DNA from: Brachyspira pilosicoli | GTDB taxonomy: Bacteria; Spirochaetota; Brachyspiria; Brachyspirales; Brachyspiraceae | NCBI RefSeq assembly: GCF_036997485.1 | Contig: NZ_JAWLPU010000004.1 | Location: 248,001-312,000 of the forward strand | Direction: 5' to 3' | Length of the DNA stretch: 64,000 nt | Shown: positions 27,439-38,210 of the stretch, one piece after another | How positions within the stretch are numbered: position 1 is the stretch's first letter | Layout of the letters: every line of letters begins with the position of its first letter | Program-made: the position numbers and the translations under genes | The notes under the pieces: generated by a model | Database searches by the model: none | The model's input: the letters and a program-made list of their open reading frames with translations, nothing else | What the model was told of the DNA's origin: nothing

Positions 27439-27588
27439 ATTAATTAGTATGATTTAATATTAATTATATATTGAAACTTTTAATTTCTTTATTGAAATTT
27501 TAAGATTGTATGCTATGAAAGATATAAGAATGAAAAGCTTTTTAAGTTTTATATTGATATTATTTTGTATTAATTATACAATCATATT

Positions 27589-28425
27589 ATGAATTATTTT
27601 GTTAAAGTTATTGTGTATGTTTTATTTTTAATTATTTTTGTTTCTTGCGGACTTCCGGATATTACCAGCATTACACAAGAGATGAATCAGCCTTTTATAA
27701 CAAAAATCACGCCAATGGATAGAAAAATAGTTATAGAGTTTCAAGCGCAAAATAATGAACCAGCGTTTAGCGGATACAATATATATTTTGGAGACAGTGT
27801 TAATCCGAGGATATATAGAGTTTATAGCCAGCAAAAAACAATTCCTACTATAGTAAGTACAAGAAGCACAACTTTGCAAACATTTACTTTTACGATAGAA
27901 AAAAATATTTATTATACAGGAAGTAATGTTACAGAAATTTCACTTCTTCCAGAAACTGAGATAAGAAACGGCATACCTATATATGTGTGGGTGAGTTCTT
28001 ATCAAATAACGCCTCAAAATGAAAGTTATTATTATTATGATAATTATGTAAAGATGGCGACACCAAGGCCAGAAGCATTAAATCAAACTGTCACAGCTAA
28101 TACTACTATAGTTTTTTCAGAGGGTAATTTAGCCAATTTGACATTAAATAATAATAAGCTTTATTTTTCTAGTCCTCAAGCAGCAAATGAAACATGGTCT
28201 GTGCAGCGAGTGGCTGGTACTTCTCTTTATGATGTTGTAGTTCCTCCAACTGAAGGATATACTACAGAGAGTTTGGAGGTTATTGCTGATAGATTATATT
28301 TAATAAAGATTAATAAAAATAATGCAAATTATTATGCCAAGATATTTGTAAGGAGTGTTAACGGTGTTAATAGCATAGTAGCAGATTACTGTTATCAAAT
28401 TAGTGCCGACATATTAAGTTATTAA
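27589..28425 (+). CDS. hypothetical lipoprotein with Fn3-like N-terminal domain
   Basis: 278 residues with a lipobox (IIFVSC, Cys20). The mature N-terminus begins with ITSITQEMNQPFITKITPMDRK, then VIEFQ and FSGYNIYFGD, the layout of a fibronectin type III-like strand set. The second half is beta-rich and holds PRPEALNQTVTANTTI. The next gene, 2 bp downstream, shares this plan (AGFNIYAKT, PRPEGTGTIDAANNI), so the two are diverged paralogues in one operon. They are likely surface or periplasmic lipoproteins. The function is unknown. Confidence 0.75.
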   Translation: MNYFVKVIVYVLFLIIFVSCGLPDITSITQEMNQPFITKITPMDRKIVIEFQAQNNEPAFSGYNIYFGDSVNPRIYRVYSQQKTIPTIVSTRSTTLQTFTFTIEKNIYYTGSNVTEISLLPETEIRNGIPIYVWVSSYQITPQNESYYYYDNYVKMATPRPEALNQTVTANTTIVFSEGNLANLTLNNNKLYFSSPQAANETWSVQRVAGTSLYDVVVPPTEGYTTESLEVIADRLYLIKINKNNANYYAKIFVRSVNGVNSIVADYCYQISADILSY

Positions 28426-28427
28426 AG

Positions 28428-29165
28428 ATGAAGAAAATATTTTTGCTTATTCTATTTACTATATTTTTCAGTTCCTGTGCTGAAGAGCTTGTTACTATAA
28501 TAGATGAATATAATATGCCTTATGAAATAAAAGCTATACCTGGAGATAGTAAGGTGAGTATATCTTTTTGGTCAGGAATATTAGCATCAGATTTTGCAGG
28601 ATTTAATATATATGCCAAAACTTCAGAAAATATGAATCAGCCAGATGATGCTATTAAAGATTCAGAACAAATGCTTCCAACTATAAAGGGTACAAATCAT
28701 ACCCGTACTAATTTTGTTATAGATATTCCAAATTATAGTTTTGTCAATGGTACAAAATATTTTATAACAGTAACAGCATACGGTACAAATGAACTTATAG
28801 AAGAAAAATATATTGAGACAAAGATTAATACAGCGGTACCCGTGATACCAAGACCGGAGGGCACAGGAACTATTGACGCTGCCAATAATATAAATGTTAC
28901 AGGAGTTGGAACTGTTGCTACAAGGAATGGTAATATGATTGATGTTGCTGGTGCCTGGAAAGTTCAATATTTTGGGTATCAGACTAATTTTAATAGTGTG
29001 GTTGTTGTTACTAATATGAATGCTTTTGATAATGATGCTCCGTATTTAGTTAATGGGCTTTATATATTTTATAATGGCACTGGTTTAGTAAAAGTGTTAA
29101 TAGGAGCTAATGATTCGTATCAATGGGCTTATCAAGGTAATGCTGCTTCTTGGAATGGTGTATAA
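28428..29165 (+). CDS. hypothetical lipoprotein, paralogue of the preceding gene
   Basis: 245 residues, lipobox FFSSC with Cys17. The order of elements copies the neighbour: a Met-Pro-x-x-I-x-x-I-P-G-D-S-K start, a Ser-Phe-Trp strand, DFAGFNIYAKTSENMNQPDD, then VPVIPRPEGTG and a Thr/Asn-rich beta section. It starts 2 bp after the upstream stop, so expression is surely linked. Its end meets oppF, on the opposite strand, after 3 bp without a visible terminator. No enzyme motif is present. Confidence 0.75.
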   Translation: MKKIFLLILFTIFFSSCAEELVTIIDEYNMPYEIKAIPGDSKVSISFWSGILASDFAGFNIYAKTSENMNQPDDAIKDSEQMLPTIKGTNHTRTNFVIDIPNYSFVNGTKYFITVTAYGTNELIEEKYIETKINTAVPVIPRPEGTGTIDAANNINVTGVGTVATRNGNMIDVAGAWKVQYFGYQTNFNSVVVVTNMNAFDNDAPYLVNGLYIFYNGTGLVKVLIGANDSYQWAYQGNAASWNGV

Positions 29166-29168
29166 GTT

Positions 29169-30170
29169 TTATATGCTGTCGAAAAATAGGCAAGCTGATT
29201 GATGATTGCTGTTTACGTCTTTTAATACCACTTTTGTATTTTGGCATTCAGGTTTTGCATATATGCATCTTGTGTGAAATCTGCATCCAGTTGGTATGTT
29301 TGATGCATTAGGAATTTCTCCTTTTATTGGAAGTTCTTTAATAATATTTGCCCTTCCAGTAGAAACATCTGGCACTGCCGAGATTAATGCTTTTGTGTAT
29401 GGGTGTTTAGGGTTTTCTATTATTTCATTAGCTTCTCCTATCTCTACAATACTTCCCAAATACATTACTGCTATTCTATCTGCAAAATATTTAGCAGTTG
29501 ACAAATCATGAGTAATATAAATATAGCTTAATTGTTTTTGCATTTGCACTTCTTTCATCATATAGAGTATTTCTGCTCTTGTAGACAAATCTATCATAGA
29601 TACAGGCTCATCTGCTACAATTAATTTCGGATTAAGTATTAAAGCACGTGCAGTTGCAATTCTTTGACGCTGCCCTCCAGAAAGCATGTGCGGATATCTA
29701 TCCATAAACTCTTCAGGAGGATTAATCTTTACATCTTGCAAAGCCTTTATTACCATTTCATCATAATCTTTTTCATTTCCTTCTATATTATGAATATAAA
29801 GTGCCTCTTTTAACACATCTCTTATTTTAAATCTTGGATTCATTGATGCATAAGGGTCTTGAAATATCATCTGTACATTTTGTCTATATTTTTTTATTTT
29901 TTCTTTATCAAAATTATTAATGCTTTCATTTTCAAATACAATATTTCCAAAAGTAGGTTCTATTAATTTCATTATCAATTTGCCAATAGTTGTTTTCCCG
30001 CTTCCTGATTCTCCTATAATGGCAAGTATTTCTCCTCTTTTTATTTCTAAACTTACATCATCAACCGCTTTAATTTCTTTTGTTTTTTTTATTAAACTTT
30101 CTATTATATTGCTATGAGGCCTAAAATATTTTTTTACATTTTCAAGTTTTAATATTACATTATTATCCAT
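29169..30170 (-). CDS. oppF: oligopeptide ABC transporter ATP-binding protein (OppF type)
   Basis: About 333 residues from ATG 30170, which has AAGG about 12 bp upstream; the upstream ATG at 30191 has no ribosome-binding site. Walker A is GESGSGKTT, the signature LSGGQRQRIATARA, and Walker B LIVADEP followed by VSMIDLSTRAEI. The C-terminal extension with CRFHTRCIYAKPEC (four Cys) is the Opp/Dpp C-terminal motif, sometimes an Fe-S site. It energises peptide uptake with OppD. An opposite-strand gene separates it from oppD. Confidence 0.9.
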   Translation of the reverse strand: MDNNVILKLENVKKYFRPHSNIIESLIKKTKEIKAVDDVSLEIKRGEILAIIGESGSGKTTIGKLIMKLIEPTFGNIVFENESINNFDKEKIKKYRQNVQMIFQDPYASMNPRFKIRDVLKEALYIHNIEGNEKDYDEMVIKALQDVKINPPEEFMDRYPHMLSGGQRQRIATARALILNPKLIVADEPVSMIDLSTRAEILYMMKEVQMQKQLSYIYITHDLSTAKYFADRIAVMYLGSIVEIGEANEIIENPKHPYTKALISAVPDVSTGRANIIKELPIKGEIPNASNIPTGCRFHTRCIYAKPECQNTKVVLKDVNSNHQSACLFFDSI

Positions 30171-30390
30171 TAGAATCAAATACCTTGGCATATATTTTTA
30201 TTAGTTATAATAGTAATATATTATAATGTAGAAATCAAGTATTTATTTTTTTAATAATAAATAAAGTATTAATTTGACTATTTATATTTATAATAGTATA
30301 ATTATGAATCTTATAAAACAAATGGATTTTTTATTTATTTTATAAGGTTATATTAGAATAACTATATATTGTCTTTTTGTAGAGTAGCAC

Positions 30391-31911
30391 ATGAAAAACA
30401 ATTCTTTAATTTATATATTAATAATCATTTTATCAATATTTATAGGTATAATAACAAGAATTCAATTATATGATAAATATAATATTACAAGCGGTGATTC
30501 TTTGGAACATTATTATCATATGAGAAAAAATTATGATAATAAGGAGTTTCCTGTTATGGGAGTATATTTAGTATCTCCTATATTATTAATAGGTTCTGAA
30601 AATGTGTATGAAGAGAATGTTCCAAGAGTACCTGGAAGTCTATTTTATTTACAGTATATATTATTGTATTTTTTATCGGGTGATAATATTGAAATAGCAA
30701 GGTTATTAAATTATATATTAATTACTATTTCCCCTTTAGTATTTTTAATTTTTATATTAAAAAAATTCGGCTTAAAAATAATGTCGATAATAACTTCAAT
30801 ATTATTTATGAATGTTACTTTTTTACATTTTCAAAATGAAATATATAACCCTGATACCGTTTTTATATTATCATTTCTTTCAATAACTTTAATATTAATA
30901 TATATATCATCAGATAATAAAGCTTCATATATTGCAAGTATTTTTATATTTCCTATTTTAGCATTGGAATCTATGTGTCATATTGCGGTATTTTTTAGTA
31001 TAGTTCTGGCATTTATTATATATTTAATAATACGAAGAAAAAGAACAAAGCAATATATTGTACCTCTATCTATAGGTGTTTTAATATCATTTTTATTATA
31101 TATGCCTTATATTGTGTATGAAATACAAAATGGTTTTCCTAATTTCATGAATGTTGTTAATTTAAAAAATTCTGTAAAACCTATAATACAGCCTCCTCAA
31201 ATATGGTCTATTTTATTTTTTCCTACAAATGAACCCAATCATAATTATGGCAATGGAGTAGCGGCTATATTTACTCGTTGGTTTAATGGTGATATTAAAT
31301 TGGTATTTAGTTTTATATTTTATATTATATCTGTTCTTATAGGGGTGGTTTCTTTTATCATTCTTATTGCGGATTTATTTAGAAAAAAAATTAATAAGGA
31401 TTTAATATTTAAGGAATCTGCTATAATATATTTTGTATATATTATAGCAACTATAGCTATATTTATGATATTAAATTTAGGTGCCGGAAGACCTAGATAT
31501 TTTTACAATATATACCCTTTTACTTTTATTCCTATAATTTATTTGATAAAAAGGTTAGAGAATAGAAGATTTTTTAATTTTATAGTGATATTTGCAATAA
31601 TGAATTTATTTGCTGTTAATTTTCAAGTATATAATGAATATAAGGATATAAAAGATATAGGCTGGAATTTTATGCAGCCGCATATAGAAAACATAATTAA
31701 AGATTCAAATACTAATTGTTTTAATTTGTATGATTCGGATAAATATTCTTATGTACTAATGAAAATTGAAAATCCTAATTTTATATTAGATACTAACTCA
31801 AATATTAAATATAGTATAATAAAGCCTGGAGACACGAATTTCAATAATAGTATGTTTATAATTTATAGTAATGAACAATATATAACATACAAAGAAGAAA
31901 TAACTAATTAA
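30391..31911 (+). CDS. GT-C fold membrane glycosyltransferase-like protein (PMT/ArnT type)
   Basis: 506 residues with about eleven membrane helices. The first extracytoplasmic loop begins TSGDSLEHYYHMRKN, an acidic loop in the position of the catalytic Asp loop of GT-C enzymes, and GAGRPRYFYNIYPFTFIP resembles the late helix motif of the PMT/ArnT clan. These enzymes move sugars from lipid carriers to lipids or proteins in the periplasm; the substrate here is unknown. The last roughly 90 residues are a soluble tail. It is inserted between oppF and oppD on the opposite strand and overlaps the oppD end by 8 bp. Confidence 0.7.
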   Translation: MKNNSLIYILIIILSIFIGIITRIQLYDKYNITSGDSLEHYYHMRKNYDNKEFPVMGVYLVSPILLIGSENVYEENVPRVPGSLFYLQYILLYFLSGDNIEIARLLNYILITISPLVFLIFILKKFGLKIMSIITSILFMNVTFLHFQNEIYNPDTVFILSFLSITLILIYISSDNKASYIASIFIFPILALESMCHIAVFFSIVLAFIIYLIIRRKRTKQYIVPLSIGVLISFLLYMPYIVYEIQNGFPNFMNVVNLKNSVKPIIQPPQIWSILFFPTNEPNHNYGNGVAAIFTRWFNGDIKLVFSFIFYIISVLIGVVSFIILIADLFRKKINKDLIFKESAIIYFVYIIATIAIFMILNLGAGRPRYFYNIYPFTFIPIIYLIKRLENRRFFNFIVIFAIMNLFAVNFQVYNEYKDIKDIGWNFMQPHIENIIKDSNTNCFNLYDSDKYSYVLMKIENPNFILDTNSNIKYSIIKPGDTNFNNSMFIIYSNEQYITYKEEITN

Positions 31912-32863
31912 TCAAATGGCATGCACATAAATGTTTATTTCCCATATTTTTTAATATGGGTTCTTCATTTTTGCATTTATCTATTTTTTCTTTACATCGG
32001 TCATAAAACATGCATCCTTTTGGCGGATTAAGTAAATCAGGAGGAGTGCCTTCTATAAAATCTAATTTAGCAACAGTTGTTTTAAGTCTTGGAGTTGCTG
32101 CTAATAATCTTTTTGTGTATGGGTGTTTTGGGTTATTATAAATATCTTCACTTTTTGCAAGTTCTGCTATTTTTCCTCCATACATTACGCAAACCCTATC
32201 AGATATCTCTGCTTCTAATGCTAAATCATGAGTAATAAATATAAATGATAAATTAAAATCTTTTTTTAGTTTTTTTAATAGATTTATTATTTGAGCCTGC
32301 ACTATAACATCTAATGCAGTGGTAGGTTCATCTAATATTATTAATTTAGGTTTTAAAAACAATGCAGCTGCTATTACAACTCTTTGCTTCATTCCTCCAG
32401 AAAGCTCATGAGGGTATCTATCCATTACGCTATGATGAAGACCAACATATCCTAAATATTCTTTTATAAGTTTATAGGCATCATTTTTATTCATATCAAT
32501 ATGCCTATTTAATGTTTCAAGCATTTGATATCCTATAGTATATACAGGAGTGAGAGAGTTCATAGCTCCTTGAAAAACCATAGATATTTTTGACCATCTT
32601 ATATTTTTTCTTATATATTCTTCTTTAAGCGGTATTATATCTTCACCATCTAATATAATTTTTCCGCCTTCATATTTTCCGGGAGGGGAGGGCATTCTTA
32701 AAAGAGATGTGGCAAGAGATGTTTTTCCGCAGCCTGATTCTCCAACAATGCCTAAAGTTTCTCCTTCTTCTATATCGAAACTAATATCGTTAATAGCTTT
32801 TACATTGCCTTTAGATGTGTGATAATACATCTTGAGATTTTCTACTTTTAATATAATTGACAT
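31904..32863 (-). CDS. oppD: oligopeptide ABC transporter ATP-binding protein (OppD type)
   Basis: 319 residues. Walker A GESGCGKTS, signature ELSGGMKQRVVIAAA, Walker B LIILDEPTTALD, H-loop FITHD. The Opp-type C-terminal motif CMFYDRCKEKIDKCKNEEP with three cysteines is present. It would pair with the OppF-type subunit. No permease gene adjoins either. The stop region overlaps the converging glycosyltransferase gene by 8 bp. Confidence 0.9.
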   Translation of the reverse strand: MSIILKVENLKMYYHTSKGNVKAINDISFDIEEGETLGIVGESGCGKTSLATSLLRMPSPPGKYEGGKIILDGEDIIPLKEEYIRKNIRWSKISMVFQGAMNSLTPVYTIGYQMLETLNRHIDMNKNDAYKLIKEYLGYVGLHHSVMDRYPHELSGGMKQRVVIAAALFLKPKLIILDEPTTALDVIVQAQIINLLKKLKKDFNLSFIFITHDLALEAEISDRVCVMYGGKIAELAKSEDIYNNPKHPYTKRLLAATPRLKTTVAKLDFIEGTPPDLLNPPKGCMFYDRCKEKIDKCKNEEPILKNMGNKHLCACHLIN

Positions 32864-32933
32864 ATATATTATTACCTTAAATATTATGTTAATTATAATA
32901 TATTATAAAAAATTTACAATCTATATATTTTTC

Positions 32934-34760
32934 TTATTTATTATCTTCAGCTTGCTTTAATACTTCATATATAGCCAAACTGTTATTATCTCTTGCTATA
33001 TCTATAGGCAATTTTCCATTGTTGTTTTTTATATTAATATCAGCACCAGCTATAACAAGTTCGCTTACTATATCAACGCTTCCAGCTCTAACAGCATTAT
33101 GCAAAGGAGTATCTCCATATTGATTTTGTATGTTTAGCTCTGGTTTTTTATTAAGCAAAAGTTTTACAATATTTAATTGAGAGTTTTCGGCTGCCATATG
33201 CAAAGCAGTGTTTCCATATTTATCTGCAGTATTTAATTCTACATTTCTTGAGATTAATATTCTCACGATATTTTCAAGTCCTGTTCTTGAAGCTCTCATT
33301 AATGGCGTTAAACTTGATATATCATTTGCTCTGTTAATATCAGCACCATTTTCAACTAAAAGCTGAAGCAAGTCTATATTATCAGTATTAATAGCATATT
33401 CTATTAAAGAGCTTCCATCTTCCATAGTTGTTTTATTTAAATCTGCTTTGTTAGTGATAAAGAATTTTGTTAATTCCATGTCGTTATTCATTATAGCAAT
33501 ATTTAAAGCACCAAGCCCATTAGCATCTGTTGTATTAATATCAGCTTTGTTTGCTATTAATAACTCTATCATAGGTATTCTGTTTTTTATAATAGGGCTT
33601 TTTATAGCACACATTAACGCTGTACTATAATCATAACTTTGAATATTAACATTTGCATTATTAGAAATAAGCAACTTAGCTAATTCTATATCTCCGTTAT
33701 TAGCAGCATACATAAGAGAAGTCCAACCATCATTGTCATAGGAATTAACATCAGCACCATTTTCTAAAAGTATTCTCACAGTGTCTATATATGAATTGCC
33801 TGAAGCTATTATTAAAGCATTCATTCCATTTATATAACTGTTAATATCATTTTTATTAAAGTTAGTTATAATATCATTCATTATTTTAGCACTGTTCCCC
33901 GAACCATTTTGAAGAAGCACCAAATCCACAGGCTGTTTGCTTGAAGTATTATTAAACTTAGAACCCGCAGCAGCCATTATAATATTTCCATATTTTTTAT
34001 TAAAGCTATTATTTTCTATTTTTGAACCCTTGTCTAAAAAGTATTTAAATAAATCATAATCTAATGATACTATAGAATTATATAATACAGTGCTTCCATC
34101 AGCATTTTGATAATTAATATCCGCACCATTATCTACTAAATATTTAACTATGCTTCTATCACTATTTTCAATAGCATAACTTAAAATAGCAGGCTCTCTT
34201 TTTAAATCAAATGAATTATCTAATAATAATTTTATCATATTTTTATTTGTTTGGGATATTGCATAATACATAGGATAATTTTTTATATCATCTCCAGTAT
34301 AAGAACCATACACATTAGCGCTTCCTTCTTTTATTAAAAGTTCTGCTATTTTTTTATTATTATTTTTTATTGCTAATATGAGAGGAGTAATTCCTTCATC
34401 GCTTGATATTTCTGTGTCTGCCTTATTTTCTATTAAAAACTTAACAGCCTTTATATTGTTTGCTTCCACAGCATGATAGAGAGGAGTTCTATTTTCTATA
34501 TCAGTTTCATTAACATCAGCACCATAATTATTTACAAACTCTTTTACAACGCTATCTCCATATTTTTTATTGTATATGGCTTCATCATATATCTCATAAT
34601 TTTCTGCCATTTTATTTAAATTGGCTCTATTTGTTATAAATAAAAATGTGCCGACAAGTATTCCTGCACCAATTAATAATATAAAAATAATTGCTAATGC
34701 TATAATTATTACTTTAAATAAGTATTTTTTATTTTCATCATATTGATTATTATTATTCAT
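32934..34760 (-). CDS. membrane-anchored ankyrin-repeat protein
   Basis: 608 residues. One membrane segment at about residues 14-40 (FKVIIIALAIIFILLIGAG) follows a short Asn-rich start; the rest, about 70-600, is about 15 ankyrin repeats (TPLYHAVEANNIKAVKFLIENKAD type). With the basic residues flanking the segment on the N-side, the repeats may lie in the periplasm, unlike the soluble ankyrin protein at 4264. It diverges from the second chemoreceptor gene across about 250 bp. The partner is unknown. Confidence 0.9.
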   Translation of the reverse strand: MNNNNQYDENKKYLFKVIIIALAIIFILLIGAGILVGTFLFITNRANLNKMAENYEIYDEAIYNKKYGDSVVKEFVNNYGADVNETDIENRTPLYHAVEANNIKAVKFLIENKADTEISSDEGITPLILAIKNNNKKIAELLIKEGSANVYGSYTGDDIKNYPMYYAISQTNKNMIKLLLDNSFDLKREPAILSYAIENSDRSIVKYLVDNGADINYQNADGSTVLYNSIVSLDYDLFKYFLDKGSKIENNSFNKKYGNIIMAAAGSKFNNTSSKQPVDLVLLQNGSGNSAKIMNDIITNFNKNDINSYINGMNALIIASGNSYIDTVRILLENGADVNSYDNDGWTSLMYAANNGDIELAKLLISNNANVNIQSYDYSTALMCAIKSPIIKNRIPMIELLIANKADINTTDANGLGALNIAIMNNDMELTKFFITNKADLNKTTMEDGSSLIEYAINTDNIDLLQLLVENGADINRANDISSLTPLMRASRTGLENIVRILISRNVELNTADKYGNTALHMAAENSQLNIVKLLLNKKPELNIQNQYGDTPLHNAVRAGSVDIVSELVIAGADINIKNNNGKLPIDIARDNNSLAIYEVLKQAEDNK

Positions 34761-34946
34761 AAATGTTCCTATTAAAAGACTTAAAAAAACTTGTTAAAAA
34801 ACTTGCATATAATATAACATATTTTATATAAATTAAAAGACTCTATTTTTTAGTATTAATATACATTTATATAATCATAATTAAAAATAAACACTAATTT
34901 TATCTATTTATTAATTATAATATTTAACATCATCTATAAAAACTGA

Positions 34947-34975
34947 TTGACAATAATATTATATTTCTATATTAT
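34947..34975 (+). promoter_or_regulatory. consensus promoter of the second chemoreceptor
   Basis: TTGACA (34947-34952), 17 bp, TATTAT (34970-34975). The start near 34982 leaves too little room for the ATG at 34987 and supports ATG 35008. Confidence 0.7.
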
Positions 34976-35007
34976 TTATAGATAATTTGTATATATGGAG
35001 CTTTCAT

Positions 35008-36840
35008 ATGGATAAATTAAGAGTTAGTAGAAGGGCTATAATATTAAAATTTCTTATTCCTTATTTTATATTTTTTGTTTTAATTTGTATACCAGTATAT
35101 ATAACTTATTATAAGCAGTATAGAGAAAATTTCTTATATAATATTAATGATATGATGGACAATGTCTCATTAGATATATCAAGATGGATATTTGAATATA
35201 AAACTCAATTACAAACAGTAAATAATTTCTTTGAGACGGATATGTCATTTAATGATATGATGTCAGCCGTTTATAAAATGAAATCATTAGATAAAGAATT
35301 AGTTGATATTTATTTTGGAGGAGATATTCCTTATGCTAATGGAGGTTTTTTTGTAACAGCTATTCCTGATACTATACCAGATGATTATGACCAAACTACT
35401 AGGGATTGGTATATTAATTCTATAAATACAAATGATGTTTATATAAGCGAACCATATACAGATGTTTCAACATCTTCTACAGTTATTACTTTGGCAATTG
35501 CTGTTAGAAATGGGGCTGGTATTAAAGGAGTGGCCGCTTTAGATGTATACTTTTCAAAAATCAATAATATAATGAATGAAATAAAAAATGATAAAGGTTA
35601 TGAGTTTTATGTGGTTCTTTCTGATGGAAAATATCTCAACCATAGTGATGCGAATTATTTATTAAATGAAAATTATAGTGCATTTAATATGCCTGAGTTT
35701 TCAGATATGAAAAATAAAATGGATAATGGAAGAGCTGTTTCTATAATAAACAATCAGTGGTATGGAATTAAAGAGATAGAAGGTTTCCCTTGGTATATAG
35801 TAGCTAAAGGAAATATTAATGAATTAAGAGATAAAACAAATCTATTAATTTTTTATTTGATACTTATAATATTATTATCACTTATTTTAGAAACTCTTTT
35901 AGTAACTTTGATTACTATACCTATTACTAATACTTTAAATGAGGCTATAAATCATATAGATAATATGGCTTTAGGTAATTTTGATATAAAAGAAAATGCT
36001 TCAAAAAAACATGGTAATATAGCTTATGCTCTGTCTTCTTCTATAGATGAAATGCAGAAAAATATTAGTTCTGTAATTTATAAGTTAAAAGTTGATATTG
36101 ATTCTATTAATAGTGAAATGGAGAAAATATCTTTAGGCAATGATGATTTATCAAACAAAACTATTTCTCAATCATCTTCAGTTAATGAATTAGCAAGTTC
36201 TATAGAATCATTATCTTCTTCAATTACAGAAACTTATGCTAATACAAATAAAGCTAAAGAGATAAGTGAGAAAGCATTAGAGTATACTAGTAGGGGAGTT
36301 GATATCGTATCAAGAACATTATCAAATATGACTGAAATATCTGAGGCAAGTAAAAATATATCAGAAATTATTAAAATGATACAGTCTATAGCTTTTCAAA
36401 CTAATATATTGGCTCTTAATGCAGCTGTTGAGGCGGCACGTGCTGGTGAACAAGGTAAAGGATTTGCAGTTGTAGCAAGTGAAGTTAGAAATTTAGCACA
36501 AACTTCTGCCAAGGCTGCTGATGATATTACAGATATAGTAGAAAGTACGATTCAAAAAATAGATTCAGGTTATGAAACAGTGTCAGAATCATCTTCTATA
36601 TTAGAGGAAATTAATAATTTTGTTACAGAAGTATCAAATTCATTAGTTAATATATCAAATGCAGCAGAGGAAGAGAAAGATAATATTGAACAGATTAATA
36701 TAAGTGTTTCTTCTATTAATAATATTACACAAAGAAATACTTCTCTTGCAAATGATAGTGCTACATCTAGTAGAGAAATATTAGATAAAACAGAGCATAT
36801 AGCTGAAAATATTTCCTATTTTAAGTTTAAAAAAATATAA
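35008..36840 (+). CDS. methyl-accepting chemotaxis protein with dCache sensor, paralogue of 6604
   Basis: 610 residues from ATG 35008 with GGAG 8-12 bp upstream. Same plan as the first receptor: membrane segment (about 10-33), dCache domain (about 35-270), second segment (about 275-300), HAMP-like part, and a signalling coiled coil with [19 protein letters not shown] near residue 465. The sensor contains YDQTTRDWY, then a Tyr in SEPYTD, and ALDVY, fitting the amino-acid-binding dCache pattern. There is no CheR pentapeptide. Loop sequences differ from the first receptor, so the ligand may differ. Confidence 0.94.
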   Translation: MDKLRVSRRAIILKFLIPYFIFFVLICIPVYITYYKQYRENFLYNINDMMDNVSLDISRWIFEYKTQLQTVNNFFETDMSFNDMMSAVYKMKSLDKELVDIYFGGDIPYANGGFFVTAIPDTIPDDYDQTTRDWYINSINTNDVYISEPYTDVSTSSTVITLAIAVRNGAGIKGVAALDVYFSKINNIMNEIKNDKGYEFYVVLSDGKYLNHSDANYLLNENYSAFNMPEFSDMKNKMDNGRAVSIINNQWYGIKEIEGFPWYIVAKGNINELRDKTNLLIFYLILIILLSLILETLLVTLITIPITNTLNEAINHIDNMALGNFDIKENASKKHGNIAYALSSSIDEMQKNISSVIYKLKVDIDSINSEMEKISLGNDDLSNKTISQSSSVNELASSIESLSSSITETYANTNKAKEISEKALEYTSRGVDIVSRTLSNMTEISEASKNISEIIKMIQSIAFQTNILALNAAVEAARAGEQGKGFAVVASEVRNLAQTSAKAADDITDIVESTIQKIDSGYETVSESSSILEEINNFVTEVSNSLVNISNAAEEEKDNIEQINISVSSINNITQRNTSLANDSATSSREILDKTEHIAENISYFKFKKI

Positions 36841-36959
36841 TTGATTTTTTAATTTAGCATATTTTTTGTATAATAAATATTGTTTGTGAAAAACTATATT
36901 GAAAACTTTTTATTTGAGATTTATTTTTTTATACATATAAATAATTTTTTAAGTTAAAT

Positions 36960-37000
36960 AAAAAAGTCCTTCAGAGCAATAGAAATAACTTCTGAAGGAC
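36960..37000 (-). terminator. terminator of the old-yellow-enzyme gene
   Basis: GTCCTTCAGA (36966-36975) pairs perfectly with TCTGAAGGAC (36991-37000). The A-run on the left gives the U-tract for minus-strand transcripts only. Confidence 0.8.
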
Positions 37001-37018
37001 AATACTATATATTATTAA

Positions 37019-38053
37019 TTATCTTTTAGCCTGTTCATACTGTTTAGGGAATGGTACATCAATACCTAAAGTTCTTGCAGCTTGTAATGCCCAATAAGGG
37101 TTTCTTAATAATTCTCTGCCTATGTATATTGCATCAGCAGCACCATTTCTAACCATCATATTAGCCATTTTAGGGTCATATATAAGACCTCCTCCTATAC
37201 AAGGCACAGTCATATACTGTTTTAATTCTCTGCAGAAAGGTACTTGATAACCTTCATAAGGAATAATCTTACCGTCTGCTGTAACTGCTCCTGTACTAAC
37301 ATCTATAGAATCTATTAATTTAGCTTCTTCCAAAGGTTTTAGCATTTCAGCAAAATCTTTTACAGTGTTTCCGCCTTCTTTCCAGTCATAAGAAGATATT
37401 CTTATTTGTATAGGGTAGTCGCTTCCTACTGCTTCACGGCATTTTCTTAGTATCTCTTCTAAGAACTTAGCTCTGTTTTTGTCGTATTCATCTGTTCTTT
37501 TATTTGATAATGGTGATAAGAAAGTAGAAATTAAATAGCCATGAGCAGCATGAAGTTCTATGATGTCAAATCCTGCCTTTTTAGCTCTTAATGCAGCATT
37601 AGCAAAAGCATCAATTACTTCGTTAATATCTGATTGTGTCATTTCTACAGGAGTTCTGTATTTTTCATTGAATGCTATAGCACTTGGAGCATATATTTTA
37701 TCTATTTTGGTCGATTCGCATTTTCTTCCAGCATGTCCTAATTGTATGCCGATTTTAGCTCCATTAGCATGAACTGCATTTACTAATTTACTTAAACCGT
37801 CTATATATTTGTCGTCCCATATAGCTAAGTCATTATCAGTTATATTGCTTACATAAGGTAAAACTCCAGTAGCTTCTACTATTATTAAACCAGTTCCTCC
37901 TATTGCCCTTGTAACATAATGCTGTATATGCCAATCATTAACATATCCATCTTCAGCGCTATACATACACATTGGAGGCATTACAACTCTGTTTTTTATT
38001 TCTATATTACCTATTTGTAAAGGTGTAAAAAGATTACTTTTTTCTGCTTTCAT
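37019..38053 (-). CDS. namA: NAD(P)H-dependent flavin oxidoreductase, YqjM/NamA type old yellow enzyme
   Basis: 344 residues, an FMN TIM barrel. VVMPPMCMYSAEDG holds the Cys that tunes FMN in the YqjM class. ELHAAHGYLISTFLSP gives the His-His substrate-binding pair. RISSYDWKEGG and a glycine-rich phosphate site (PCIGGG, then YIGRELLRNP) complete the family set. It reduces activated C=C bonds; the physiological role is uncertain, perhaps electrophile removal. It is single and ends at its own terminator. A weak AAGGAG precedes the ATG. Confidence 0.92.
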   Translation of the reverse strand: MKAEKSNLFTPLQIGNIEIKNRVVMPPMCMYSAEDGYVNDWHIQHYVTRAIGGTGLIIVEATGVLPYVSNITDNDLAIWDDKYIDGLSKLVNAVHANGAKIGIQLGHAGRKCESTKIDKIYAPSAIAFNEKYRTPVEMTQSDINEVIDAFANAALRAKKAGFDIIELHAAHGYLISTFLSPLSNKRTDEYDKNRAKFLEEILRKCREAVGSDYPIQIRISSYDWKEGGNTVKDFAEMLKPLEEAKLIDSIDVSTGAVTADGKIIPYEGYQVPFCRELKQYMTVPCIGGGLIYDPKMANMMVRNGAADAIYIGRELLRNPYWALQAARTLGIDVPFPKQYEQAKR

Positions 38054-38210
38054 TATAAAAACTCCTTAAAATAATATGCTTAGATAGGGTATAGTATAAT
38101 AAAAAAATAAGAATAATTCAATTTATTTATTATTGTTTTTCTTGACATTTTTGAAAGCTTTAAATACTTTATTTTCACATATTTTTAATATAAGTTTTTA
38201 ATAATAATTA

